NCBI RefSeq assembly: GCF_000284375.1
Contig: NC_017249.1
Location: 6,937,001-7,001,000 of the forward strand
Direction: 5' to 3'
Origin: Bradyrhizobium japonicum USDA 6
Lineage (GTDB): Bacteria; Pseudomonadota; Alphaproteobacteria; Rhizobiales; Xanthobacteraceae
DNA: 64,000 nt
Position numbers and translations under genes: made by a program. Positions 28,168 through 36,484 of this stretch are shown here, one piece after another; the stretch's first letter is position 1, and each line of letters starts with the position of its first letter. A model generated the notes under the pieces. The model was given only the letters and a program-made list of their open reading frames with translations, was not told the DNA's origin and did not search any database.

Positions 28168-28898
28168 TAAGCACTTACCTTGGCATGGCCGCCGAGATAG
28201 GCGGCGCGGATCGCTTCGTTGCCCCAGAGCTCGTCGGGCTTGCCGCCGAGCACGATGCGGCCGGTTTCGAGCACATAGCCGTAATCGGCCACCGACAGGC
28301 CCATGCGCGCATTCTGCTCGACGAGCAGCACCGTCGTGTTGCGCCGGATCTCCGAGATGATCTTGAACACGGCCTGCACGATGACGGGCGCAAGACCAAG
28401 CGAGGGCTCGTCGAGCAACAACAGCCGCGGCTTGGCCATCAAGCCGCGCGCAACCGCCACCATCTGCAACTGGCCGCCGGACAGCGTCCAGCCGAGCGCG
28501 TTGGTGAACTTGCGGATGTCGGGGAACAGGTCGAACATCGCGTCCGCCTCCCGCGAGATTTCCGAGGTCGGCGCCCGGCGATTGGACGCTCCGAGCATGA
28601 TGTTCTCTTTCACGGTGAGACCCGGGAATACCCTGCGGCCTTCCGGCACGTGCGAGATGCCCATGCGGACGATCGCTTCCGGACCAAGACCCGCGATCGA
28701 ATTGCCGTCGAACAGGATGTCGCCGGAGGTCGGCTTGGCGAGGCCGGAGATGGCGCGCAAGGTCGTGGACTTGCCGGCGCCGTTGGCCCCGAGCAGCGTC
28801 ACCACCTGCCCCTGCTCCACCGCGCAGGTCACCCCGCGCAGTGCTTCGATCTCTCCGTAGCGCACCACCAGGTTGCGGATTTCGAGCAACGGCATCAT
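28167..28898 (-). CDS. livF: Branched-chain-type ABC transporter ATP-binding protein LivF
   Basis: The 243-residue product is an ABC ATPase with Walker A at residues 37-45 (GANGAGKST), the signature LSGGQ at 139-143 and Walker B LLLLDEPSLGL near 158-168. The conserved ISHVPEGRRVFPGLTVKEN block marks it as LivF. Its ATGATG start overlaps the stop of the fused livM-livG gene by 4 bp, so it is translated in the same message. It powers uptake together with the LivG half of the upstream protein. Confidence 0.95.
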   Translation of the reverse strand: MMPLLEIRNLVVRYGEIEALRGVTCAVEQGQVVTLLGANGAGKSTTLRAISGLAKPTSGDILFDGNSIAGLGPEAIVRMGISHVPEGRRVFPGLTVKENIMLGASNRRAPTSEISREADAMFDLFPDIRKFTNALGWTLSGGQLQMVAVARGLMAKPRLLLLDEPSLGLAPVIVQAVFKIISEIRRNTTVLLVEQNARMGLSVADYGYVLETGRIVLGGKPDELWGNEAIRAAYLGGHAKVSA

Positions 28899-30673
28899 TC
28901 GCTCCCGAGATAGGCGGAGACGACGTCGGGATGACGCAGCACGGCCAGGGATTCGCCGTCCGCGATACGGCGTCCGAAGTTGAGCACGGTGATGTGCTGG
29001 GCCGCTTCCGAGACCAGCGTCATGTCGTGATCGATGATCAGGATGGTCAGGCCCTGCGCCGCGATGCGCTTGAGCAGCTCGTGCAGTTCCAGCTTCTCGG
29101 TCGAGTTGAGGCCGGCCGCAGGCTCGTCGAGCAGCAGCAGCGTCGGGTTCGAGGCGAGCGCACGGGCAATCTCGATCAGCCGCTGATGGCCGTAGGAGAA
29201 GCTCGAGATCAGCTCGTTGGCGCGGCTGCCGAGCCCGACGAAGGTCAGCGCCTCCATCGCCCGCTCGGTCAGGGCGTCGTCGCCCTTCCCGACCATGGTG
29301 TTGCCGGGCCGCTCGGCGCCGATCTCGACATTCTCCAGCGCCGTCATCGAACGGAACAGGCGAATGTTCTGGAACGTGCGGCCGAGACCAGAAGCCGTGC
29401 GCTGATGCGGCGGCATGTGGGTGATGTCGGTGCCGTCGAGCACGATCCTGCCGGCTGTCGCTTCATAGAGACCCGAGAGCACGTTGAGCGTCGTGGTCTT
29501 GCCCGAGCCGTTCGGACCGATCAGCGCATGCACGCCGCCGCGCTTCACGGCGATGTCGACGCCGTCGACGGCCTTGAGGCCGCCGAAATGCTTCGACAGG
29601 CCGGTGACTTCCAGCACCGTGTCGCCGCCGATCGTCGCCGGCTTCAATTGCAGGGCAGCCGCGGCCGGCGGCGCCTTGGTCTTGGCGCGCCAGCGCGTGA
29701 AGGCGTCCGCAACAAAGCCCCAGATGCCGTCGGGCATGAAGCGGATGATCAGGATCACGAACAGGCCGTAGATCGCGAGATACAGGCCCGGCACGCTCTT
29801 GAGGAAGCGCAGCCATTCCGGGATCAGGATCAAGAGACCCGTGCCGATCGTCGAGCCGATCGGCGAAGCCACGCCGCCGAGCAGCGACATGGTCAGGAAC
29901 ACGATCGATTCCGCGAAGGAGAACTGATCGGGGCTGACATAGGCGAAACCGCCGGCGAACAGGCCGCCCGCGAGCCCGCCGAGCAGCGCGCACAGCGCGA
30001 AGGCGTAGATCTTGGTGCGGAAGACGTCGATGCCGTTGACGCCGGCCGCCAGCTCGTTGTCGCGCACCGCGCGCATGGCGCGGCCGAGCTTGGTGTCGGA
30101 GAGATGCCAGACCAGGTAGCCGACGATCGCCAGCATCGCGACGCAGAAGGCGAGATAGCTCTGCGACGACTGGAACAGCTCGGGACGCTTGATGTTGGGA
30201 ACGCCGTCGGGACCGTGCGTCAGCCAGATCGCGTTGATCATCACCAGCGTCACGATCTGCTGGAACGAGATCGTAACCATCGCGAGGTAATGGCCACCGA
30301 GCCGCAGGGTGGACATGCCGAGGAACGCGCCGGCCAAAAGCGAGATCAGGCAGCCGCCGACGAGGCAGACCCAGAAGCTGACATGCAGGTCCGTCGTGCC
30401 GATGCCGACCGCGTAGGCGCCGAGCCCGAAGAACGCGGCCTGCGCCAGATTGATCTGGCCGCACAGGCCGAGCACGACCGAGAGGCCGAACACCGCGATC
30501 GAGAACGTGGTGGCCTGCAGCAGGATGTTGTGGACGTATCCGTCGAAGCGCATGGTCGCGGCGAGCGCGACCAGGATCGCGGCACCGATGAAGTACGGCA
30601 GGTGCCGGACCAGCAGCGGCTTCGAATGGATGGCGGGTGCCGGAATCGGCATGTTGTCGCTGGGAGCGCTCAT
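28895..30673 (-). CDS. livMG: Fused LivM permease-LivG ATPase
   Basis: The 592-residue product joins two subunits. Residues about 25-330 are the LivM permease, with helices such as ILLQATTFSIAVFGLSVVLG and the family motif GQINLAQAAFFGLGAYAV. Residues about 355-592 are the LivG ATPase, with Walker A GPNGSGKTTTLN, signature FSYGHQRLIEIARAL and Walker B LLLLDEPAAGLN. LivG usually carries SYGxQ rather than SGGQ, which is seen here. The linker is alanine-rich (RWRAKTKAPPAAAALQLKP). The gene overlaps livH by 4 bp and livF by 4 bp. Such LivM-LivG fusions are known in Bradyrhizobium and relatives. Confidence 0.94.
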   Translation of the reverse strand: MSAPSDNMPIPAPAIHSKPLLVRHLPYFIGAAILVALAATMRFDGYVHNILLQATTFSIAVFGLSVVLGLCGQINLAQAAFFGLGAYAVGIGTTDLHVSFWVCLVGGCLISLLAGAFLGMSTLRLGGHYLAMVTISFQQIVTLVMINAIWLTHGPDGVPNIKRPELFQSSQSYLAFCVAMLAIVGYLVWHLSDTKLGRAMRAVRDNELAAGVNGIDVFRTKIYAFALCALLGGLAGGLFAGGFAYVSPDQFSFAESIVFLTMSLLGGVASPIGSTIGTGLLILIPEWLRFLKSVPGLYLAIYGLFVILIIRFMPDGIWGFVADAFTRWRAKTKAPPAAAALQLKPATIGGDTVLEVTGLSKHFGGLKAVDGVDIAVKRGGVHALIGPNGSGKTTTLNVLSGLYEATAGRIVLDGTDITHMPPHQRTASGLGRTFQNIRLFRSMTALENVEIGAERPGNTMVGKGDDALTERAMEALTFVGLGSRANELISSFSYGHQRLIEIARALASNPTLLLLDEPAAGLNSTEKLELHELLKRIAAQGLTILIIDHDMTLVSEAAQHITVLNFGRRIADGESLAVLRHPDVVSAYLGSE

Positions 30674-31542
30674 GCTTTTTCCGCCACGCGTTCGCCGAAG
30701 ATGCCCTGCGGCCGGAAGATCAGGAAGGCGATCAGCACCAGGAAGGCGAAGCCGTCCTTGTAGGGCACCGAGACATAGGCGGCGCCAAACGTCTCGATCA
30801 CGCCGAGCGCAAGGCCGCCGATGATGGCCCCTGCGACATCGCCGAAGCCGCCGATGATGGTGGCCGCGAACGCCTTCAGCGCGATCGTCGAGCCCATTTG
30901 GATCGAGACGAACAGCACCGGTGCAACGAGGATACCGGCGAGGCCGCCGAGCACGGCCGAATAGATGAACGTGATCATGATCATGGTGGAGACGGAGATG
31001 CCGAGCAGCGAGGCCATCTCCTTGTCCTGCGAGGTCGCCTGCAGCTTCTTGCCGAGCAGCGTCTTCTCGAAGAACCAGAAATTGAAGATCACGAGACAGA
31101 TGGTGACGCCGATGATCAGGAGATACTGGCTGTCGAGATAGACCGGGCCGACCTGAATGCCCGGCGTCTCAAACCAGCCTTCCAGCACCTGGGGCTGGGG
31201 GCCGTAGATCGCGAGCACGGAATTGGCGAGCAGGATCGAGGCGCCGATGGTGGCGATGATCACGGGCAGATAAGTGCGGTGGCGCAGCGGATAGTAGACG
31301 CCGAGATTGAAGATGACACCGAGCAGCGCCATGCCGAGCAGCGCAACGATGAATGCCGCCCAATAGGGCAGACCGGCTTCGATCGCGACGACCATCAGAT
31401 AGGCCGCGACCATGGAGAATTCGCCCTGGGCGAAGTTCACCACGTTGGTGGCACGGAAGATCAGCACGAAGCCGAGCGCGACGAGCGCATAGACGGCACC
31501 GATACCGATGCCGGTGAACAGGAGTTGTAGGGCGAGATCCAT
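30670..31542 (-). CDS. livH: Branched-chain-type ABC permease LivH
   Basis: The 290-residue product is a polytopic permease with the opening LLFTGIGIGAVYALVALGFV and the NFAQGEFSMVAAYLM motif typical of LivH. It pairs with the LivM half of the fusion protein to form the membrane channel. The gene lies 87 bp after the livK stop, across a hairpin, and overlaps the next gene by 4 bp (ATGA). Confidence 0.94.
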   Translation of the reverse strand: MDLALQLLFTGIGIGAVYALVALGFVLIFRATNVVNFAQGEFSMVAAYLMVVAIEAGLPYWAAFIVALLGMALLGVIFNLGVYYPLRHRTYLPVIIATIGASILLANSVLAIYGPQPQVLEGWFETPGIQVGPVYLDSQYLLIIGVTICLVIFNFWFFEKTLLGKKLQATSQDKEMASLLGISVSTMIMITFIYSAVLGGLAGILVAPVLFVSIQMGSTIALKAFAATIIGGFGDVAGAIIGGLALGVIETFGAAYVSVPYKDGFAFLVLIAFLIFRPQGIFGERVAEKA

Positions 31543-31593
31543 GACAAGCGTTCTGTTGGAGGTCAGATTCGTCCAATGAAAGACGTTTCGACC

Positions 31594-31613
31594 TCCCCGA
31601 CCGAAATCGGGGA
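31594..31613 (-). other. Intercistronic hairpin between livK and livH
   Basis: The 20-bp sequence forms a 7-bp perfect stem (TCCCCGA / TCGGGGA) with a 6-nt loop, 17 bp after the livK stop and about 50 bp before livH. It is not followed by a T run, so it is unlikely to be a full terminator. Hairpins here commonly block 3'-exonucleases and raise binding-protein levels over permease levels. Confidence 0.7.
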
Positions 31614-31629
31614 AGTCATTTCGTCAACG

Positions 31630-32775
31630 TCAGTCGTTGAACTCGATGTGCTTGTCGAAGACGATCTTGCCCTTGTCGTTCTTCACGATGTTGTAGCCGT
31701 GGAGACCGTCGCCGTTCTGGTCGAAATTGTATTCGCCCTCGGCACCCGGGAACTTCTTGATCGCGAGGATGGCTTCGCGGACCTTGGCCGGATCGGTGGT
31801 GCCGGCCTTGTTGATGCCCTGCGCGAGCACGTTGATGGCGTCGAAAGTCCACGAGCTCTGGTTGTCGGGCGCAACCTTGACCGCGTCGCGGTAGATCTTG
31901 CCGAACGCCTTCGAGCCTTCGCTGGAATCCTCGGCATAGTCCGCCACGCCATACGTGTTGTAGAGCGCGGGACCGGCGAGCTTCAGCGCGGTGATGTTGA
32001 CGATCGAGGGCGAGCCGACCCACGGGATGTTGACGCCGAGCTGACGGAGCTGGCGGGCGAAGATGCCGAGATCGTTCTCGAACGTGAAGTAGGAACCGAG
32101 GATGTCGGCGCCGGACTGCTTGATCGCGAGCACGACGGGGGTGAAGTCCTGGCTCTGGTTGGCATAGCCTTGATCCAGCACGGGCGGCGCGCCCAGCTTG
32201 GTCAGCGCTTCGGTCAGCGCCTTGCCGCCTGCGGTGCCGAACGCATCGGTCGAGTGCAGCACGGCCCATTTCTTCTTGGCCAGCGTGCTGACGCCGTATT
32301 CGGCGATCACGCGGCCGGAATAGCTGTCATTCGGACGGCAGCGGAACAGCCACTGATTGCCCATATGGGTGAGATTCGGATCGGTACCGCCGATCATCAC
32401 GGGCTTGCCAAGTTTGATCACGTCGGGCGCCATCGCGTGCACCTGGGTCGAACGGATCGAGCCGAGGAAGCCGACGATGTCGGACTGCGCGGCGAGCTTG
32501 GAGAATGCGAGCACGATGCCGGGATTGGTGGTCTGGTCGTCCTCGACGATCAACTCGCCCTGCTTTCCCAGGATACCGCCGGCCTTGTTCACAGCTTCGA
32601 GCGCGAGCCTGGCGCCCTTGACGGCGTAGCCGCCGGATTCAGCGGCGGGGCCCGTGACGGGCGCGCACATGCCGATCTTGATGGTGGCGCCTTGCGCATG
32701 CGCGCTCTTGATGAGGTAGGGCGCGGCAATGCCGGCAGCAATTCCGGCAGCGAAGTCGCGTCTCGTCAGTCTCAT
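31630..32775 (-). CDS. livK: Branched-chain-type ABC substrate-binding protein LivK, Tat-exported
   Basis: The 381-residue product has a twin-arginine leader (RLTRRDFAAGIAAGIA, cleavage after KSAHA), so it is folded before export. The mature part is a type 1 periplasmic binding protein opening IKIGMCAPVTGPAAESGG. It is the first gene of the liv operon, behind GGGAGGA at 5-bp spacing. Its ligand is unknown. Candidates are the hydroxy or sugar acids used by the downstream Ldh, aldolase and UxaA genes, or an aromatic acid used by the hpa operon 0.9 kb away on the other strand. Confidence 0.93.
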   Translation of the reverse strand: MRLTRRDFAAGIAAGIAAPYLIKSAHAQGATIKIGMCAPVTGPAAESGGYAVKGARLALEAVNKAGGILGKQGELIVEDDQTTNPGIVLAFSKLAAQSDIVGFLGSIRSTQVHAMAPDVIKLGKPVMIGGTDPNLTHMGNQWLFRCRPNDSYSGRVIAEYGVSTLAKKKWAVLHSTDAFGTAGGKALTEALTKLGAPPVLDQGYANQSQDFTPVVLAIKQSGADILGSYFTFENDLGIFARQLRQLGVNIPWVGSPSIVNITALKLAGPALYNTYGVADYAEDSSEGSKAFGKIYRDAVKVAPDNQSSWTFDAINVLAQGINKAGTTDPAKVREAILAIKKFPGAEGEYNFDQNGDGLHGYNIVKNDKGKIVFDKHIEFND

Positions 32776-33069
32776 TCATTCCTCCCTGGGGCCGGGCATC
32801 CTTGTCGGCCCTTCTTTGTCTTGGCTCTTTCACTGAATGCAGAGCCGGATGCTACTTACGGATTCTCTCCGCGTGAGTAAATTGATATTGAGACGCCATC
32901 GACTAAGTGCGGAGAGCTCGCGCCCGAAGATGACTAACACCTGCGGCGAAGATCTATTCTCGGCTATTTTTTAAGGGCTTTTCGCGCATTTCACGGCGAT
33001 CGCGCTGCCCACGCGTTATGCAATGATGACAGTCATGCGTGGCAGGAAAGTCATCATGCAAATTTGCCG
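32776..33069. promoter_or_regulatory. livK upstream region
   Basis: This 294-bp space holds the livK promoter, since the MarR gene on the right ends at 33070 on the same strand. It is A+T richer than the genes (for example CTATTTTTTAAGG at 32963-32975). I cannot place -35/-10 elements with confidence. A large inverted repeat lies at 33019-33060. Confidence 0.4.
33019..33060. other. Inverted repeat downstream of hpaR
   Basis: Arms TGCAATGATGAC (33019-33030) and GTCATCATGCA (33050-33060) are complementary apart from one bulged A, with a 19-nt loop. It lies 9 bp past the stop of the minus-strand MarR gene. It may end that transcript, or be an operator for the liv operon. No T run follows. Confidence 0.4.
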
Positions 33070-33585
33070 TTACGTTTCATCCGTAAGGTCGCTCGCGTCG
33101 GTGGAAGCGAGACACAGTTCCAACTCACCGAGCATCTCCTGCAACTCGGCGAGCTTGCGCGCGCCGAAGCGTTGTGTGATCTCCGCGTAGATCGCTTCCG
33201 AGGACGGGGCGACCGCGGCCATCAGCTTCACGCCCTCTTTCGAGATCGAGACCATGCTGCGGCGCTGGTCCGCCTTCGCGGTCTTGCGCTCGATCAGATT
33301 GCGCGCCTCGAGATCGCGCAGGATGCGCGACAGGCTCGGGCCGAGGAGAAATGCCGTGCGCGCGAGCTCAGTCACCTCCGCGGCCTCGATGGCCGCCAAT
33401 GCGCGGAGGATGCGCCATTGCTGCTCGGTCAGGCCGTGCTCGCGCAGCTTGGGACGAAATTGCCGCATCACCGCTTCACGTGCCCTCAGCAGCGACATCG
33501 GCAGCGAGCGCGAGAAGTCGCGCATCGGCACCTGCCGTGCGGCGGGCTCGCTTCCGTTCGCGGGATCAGCCTGTCTCTTCGCCAT
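33070..33585 (-). CDS. hpaR: MarR-family regulator of homoprotocatechuate degradation (HpaR-type)
   Basis: The 171-residue product is a winged-helix MarR repressor. The segment MRDFSRSLPMSLLRAREAVM followed by FRPKLREHGLTEQQWRILRA is the HpaR/HpcR signature. HpaR represses the homoprotocatechuate genes and is released by pathway intermediates. It is transcribed away from hpaH, with 111 bp between start codons. A 16-bp perfect palindrome and a second inverted repeat in that space are likely operators. Its ATG is behind AAGGA at 5-bp spacing. Confidence 0.93.
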   Translation of the reverse strand: MAKRQADPANGSEPAARQVPMRDFSRSLPMSLLRAREAVMRQFRPKLREHGLTEQQWRILRALAAIEAAEVTELARTAFLLGPSLSRILRDLEARNLIERKTAKADQRRSMVSISKEGVKLMAAVAPSSEAIYAEITQRFGARKLAELQEMLGELELCLASTDASDLTDET

Positions 33586-33608
33586 GTCGTCCTTTCAAGG
33601 CGCAAAAT

Positions 33609-33626
33609 GTTTGCAGTGCAGCAAAC
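33609..33626. promoter_or_regulatory. Inverted repeat near hpaR start, possible operator
   Basis: GTTTGCAGTGCAGCAAAC has perfect 6-bp arms and a 6-bp centre. It lies 24 bp before the hpaR start codon, where it could control hpaR itself. Its bases differ from the 16-bp palindrome nearby, so it may bind another factor. Confidence 0.5.
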
Positions 33627-33637
33627 CCAAATTGTGT

Positions 33638-33666
33638 TTGACGCATTCACTTAACATGTTAAGTAT
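33638..33666 (+). promoter_or_regulatory. Probable hpaH promoter with HpaR operator
   Basis: A -35 box TTGACG at 33638-33643 is followed after 17 bp by AAGTAT at 33661-33666. The perfect 16-bp palindrome ACTTAACATGTTAAGT at 33649-33664 overlaps the spacer and the -10 element. Bound repressor would block polymerase. Size and symmetry suit a MarR dimer. Confidence 0.75.
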
Positions 33667-33696
33667 CTCCGGGCACCACGATTTGTAAGATCACAG

Positions 33697-34503
33697 ATGG
33701 CGCTTTCCAACGACGATATCCAAGCCTGTGCGAACCGTCTGCACCAGGCGGAGAAGACCCGCACCCAGATCCGGCAGCTCTCGCAGGATTTTCCAGCCAT
33801 TACCATCGCTGACGCCTACGCGATTCAGAAGGCGTGGGTCGACCTCAAGCTCGCGGAGGGCCGCACGGTCAAGGGCCACAAGATCGGTTTGACCTCGAAG
33901 GCGATGCAGAGCGCGCTCAATATCAACGAGCCGGATTCCGGCGTGCTGCTCGACGACATGTTCTTTGCCGATGGCGGCCTCGTCCCGACCGAGCGCTTCA
34001 TCGCCACGCGCGTGGAGGCCGAGCTCGCCTTCGTCATAAGCAAGCGCCTCGCGGGGCCGGACTGCACGATGTTCGACGTGCTCAACGCCACCGACTTCGT
34101 CGTGCCGGCGCTTGAGATCCTGGACACGCGCATCGAACGTGTCGATCCCGGCACCAGGGCCACGCGAAAAATCTTCGACACCATCGCCGACAACGCGGCG
34201 AATGCCGGCATCGTGCTCGGCGGCCGGCCGATCCGCCCGCTGGACGCCGACCTCCGCTGGATCGGCGCGCTCTGCTTCAAGAACGGCCAGCTCGAGGAGA
34301 CGGGCCTTGCCGCGGGCGTGCTCAATCATCCCGCAACCGCTGTTGCCTGGCTCGCCAACAAGATCGCGCCGCTCGGCCTTGCGCTCGAGCCCGGGCAGGT
34401 CGTGCTCGCGGGCTCCTTCATCCGTCCGATCGAGACCCGCAAGGGCGACACAATTCAGGCCGATTATGGCGCCTACGGCTCGGTAAGCTGCTACTTCGCT
34501 TAG
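33697..34503 (+). CDS. hpaH: 2-oxo-hept-3-ene-1,7-dioate hydratase
   Basis: The 268-residue product is a hydratase/decarboxylase-fold enzyme of the MhpD/HpaH family, with KGHKIGLTSKAMQSALNINE and VEAELAFVISKRLAGPDCTM as recognisable blocks. HpaH hydrates 2-oxo-hept-3-ene-1,7-dioate to 4-hydroxy-2-oxo-heptane-1,7-dioate in homoprotocatechuate breakdown. It is first in the operon although it acts late. The start is 30 bp past the predicted -10 element. The ribosome site is weak. Confidence 0.94.
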   Translation: MALSNDDIQACANRLHQAEKTRTQIRQLSQDFPAITIADAYAIQKAWVDLKLAEGRTVKGHKIGLTSKAMQSALNINEPDSGVLLDDMFFADGGLVPTERFIATRVEAELAFVISKRLAGPDCTMFDVLNATDFVVPALEILDTRIERVDPGTRATRKIFDTIADNAANAGIVLGGRPIRPLDADLRWIGALCFKNGQLEETGLAAGVLNHPATAVAWLANKIAPLGLALEPGQVVLAGSFIRPIETRKGDTIQADYGAYGSVSCYFA

Positions 34504-34533
34504 GCGACCAAAAAGACAGGGAGTGAAACCGCG

Positions 34534-34932
34534 ATGCCGCATTTCACCATCGAATATTCGGCCAATCTCGACGGCCGCCTCGACATCGGCGCGGTCTGCG
34601 AGGTGGTGCGGAAGGCGGCGGTCGAGACCGGCATCTTTCCGCTCGGCGGCATCCGCGTCCGCGCCATCAGGTGCGAGCACTATGCGATCGCGGACGCGCG
34701 GCAGGACTACGGCTTTCTCGACATGGTGCTGCGCATCGGCGAGGGCCGCGACCTTCCCACGCGCCAGAAAGCCGGCGAGCACGTCTTCCAGGCGCTTTCA
34801 AAACATCTCGATCCCATCTTCGCCGCCAGCAAGTTCGCCCTGTCGTTCGACATGCAGATCAACGACAAGGATACGAGCTGGAAGCGCAACAACATCCACG
34901 ACGCCCTGAAAGTGGAGGCTGCCCATGGATAA
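34534..34932 (+). CDS. hpaF: 5-carboxymethyl-2-hydroxymuconate delta-isomerase
   Basis: The 132-residue product is a tautomerase-superfamily isomerase; after Met-1 comes PHFTIEYSANLDGRLDIG, and the N-terminal Pro is the usual catalytic base. It converts 5-carboxymethyl-2-hydroxymuconate to its oxo isomer. The gene lies 30 bp after hpaH and overlaps hpaE by 8 bp. Confidence 0.94.
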   Translation: MPHFTIEYSANLDGRLDIGAVCEVVRKAAVETGIFPLGGIRVRAIRCEHYAIADARQDYGFLDMVLRIGEGRDLPTRQKAGEHVFQALSKHLDPIFAASKFALSFDMQINDKDTSWKRNNIHDALKVEAAHG

Positions 34933-36463
34933 GCCCACGCCGAAAGCCGATGTGTTCCAGGCCAATCGCGACCGCGCAGCACCGCTGCTGAAGAAGCTGC
35001 GGGCCGACGGCATCGGCCACATGATCGACGGCAAGACCGTCGCCTCGATCTCGGGCGAAACCTTTGAAACGAAGTCGCCGGTCGATGGCGCCACGCTTGC
35101 GAGCGTCGCGCGCGGCAACGCCGAGGACATCGACGCCGCAGCCACGGCCGCTGCGCTGGCCTTCAAGTCCTGGCGCGACATGGGGCCGGCGATGCGGAAG
35201 AAGCTGCTGCACCGGGTCGCCGACGCGATCGAGGACAATGCCGACGACATCGCCGTGCTCGAATGCATCGACACGGGACAAGCCTACCGCTTCATGGCCA
35301 AGGCCGCGATCCGCGCCGCCGAGAATTTTCGCTTCTTCGCCGACAAATGCGCCGAGGCACGCGATGGCCAGAACACGCCGAGCGACGAGCACTGGAATAT
35401 CTCCACGCGCGTGCCGATCGGCCCCGTCGGCGTGATCACGCCGTGGAACACGCCGTTCATGCTCTCGACCTGGAAGATCGCGCCGGCGCTGGCCGCGGGC
35501 TGCACCGTCGTGCACAAGCCGGCCGAATGGTCGCCGGTGACGGCCGCCATTCTGGCAAGGCTCGTCAAGGAAGCCGGCGTTCCCGACGGCGTGCTCAACA
35601 CCGTGCACGGTTTCGGCGAGGAGGCCGGCAAGGCCCTGACCGAGCACCCCGCGATCAAGGCGATCGGCTTCGTCGGCGAGAGCGCGACGGGCTCGGCGAT
35701 CATGGTCCAGGGCGCGCCGACCCTGAAGCGCGTGCATTTCGAGCTCGGCGGCAAGAACCCGGTGATCGTGTTCGACGACGCCGATCTCGACCGCGCGCTC
35801 GATGCCGTCGTGTTCATGATCTACTCCCTCAACGGCGAGCGCTGCACCTCGTCGAGCCGCCTGCTGATCCAGCAGAACATTGCCGAGGCATTCATCGAGA
35901 AGCTGACCGCGCGCGTGAAAGCGCTGAGGGTCGGCCATCCCCTCGATCCCGCCACCGAGATCGGACCGCTGATCCACGAGCGGCACCTCGCAAAAGTCTG
36001 CTCCTATTTCGACGTCGCGCGGCAGGATGGCGCTGTGATCGCCGTCGGCGGCAAGGCCCATGACGGCCCGGGCGGCGGGCATTATGTCGAGCCGACCTTG
36101 GTGACCGGCGCGAACGGCAAGATGCGCGTGGCGCAGGAGGAGGTGTTCGGCCCCTTCCTCACCGTGCTGCCCTTCAAGGACGAGGCCGATGCGATCGCGA
36201 TCGCCAACGACATCCGCTATGGCCTCACCGGCTATGTCTGGACCAACGATGTCGGCCGCGCACTGCGCGTCGCCGACGCGCTGGAGGCCGGCATGATCTG
36301 GCTGAACTCGGAAAACGTCCGCCATCTGCCGACGCCGTTCGGCGGCATGAAGGCCTCGGGCATCGGCCGCGACGGCGGCGACTACTCGTTCGACTTCTAC
36401 ATGGAAACCAAGCACGTCTCGCTGGCGCGGGGCACGCACAAGATTCAGAAATTGGGAATCTGA
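34925..36463 (+). CDS. hpaE: 5-carboxymethyl-2-hydroxymuconate semialdehyde dehydrogenase
   Basis: The 512-residue product is an NAD-dependent aldehyde dehydrogenase with catalytic Cys307 (GERCTSSSRLL) and general base Glu273 (ELGGKNPVIVF). The NPFIPTPFGGMKASGIGRDGG-like end (residues about 455-475) is typical. HpaE oxidises the ring-cleavage semialdehyde to the acid. The gene overlaps hpaF by 8 bp and lies 21 bp before hpaD. Confidence 0.95.
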   Translation: MDKPTPKADVFQANRDRAAPLLKKLRADGIGHMIDGKTVASISGETFETKSPVDGATLASVARGNAEDIDAAATAAALAFKSWRDMGPAMRKKLLHRVADAIEDNADDIAVLECIDTGQAYRFMAKAAIRAAENFRFFADKCAEARDGQNTPSDEHWNISTRVPIGPVGVITPWNTPFMLSTWKIAPALAAGCTVVHKPAEWSPVTAAILARLVKEAGVPDGVLNTVHGFGEEAGKALTEHPAIKAIGFVGESATGSAIMVQGAPTLKRVHFELGGKNPVIVFDDADLDRALDAVVFMIYSLNGERCTSSSRLLIQQNIAEAFIEKLTARVKALRVGHPLDPATEIGPLIHERHLAKVCSYFDVARQDGAVIAVGGKAHDGPGGGHYVEPTLVTGANGKMRVAQEEVFGPFLTVLPFKDEADAIAIANDIRYGLTGYVWTNDVGRALRVADALEAGMIWLNSENVRHLPTPFGGMKASGIGRDGGDYSFDFYMETKHVSLARGTHKIQKLGI

Positions 36464-36484
36464 CGCTCGTCGAGGGAAACGCCG

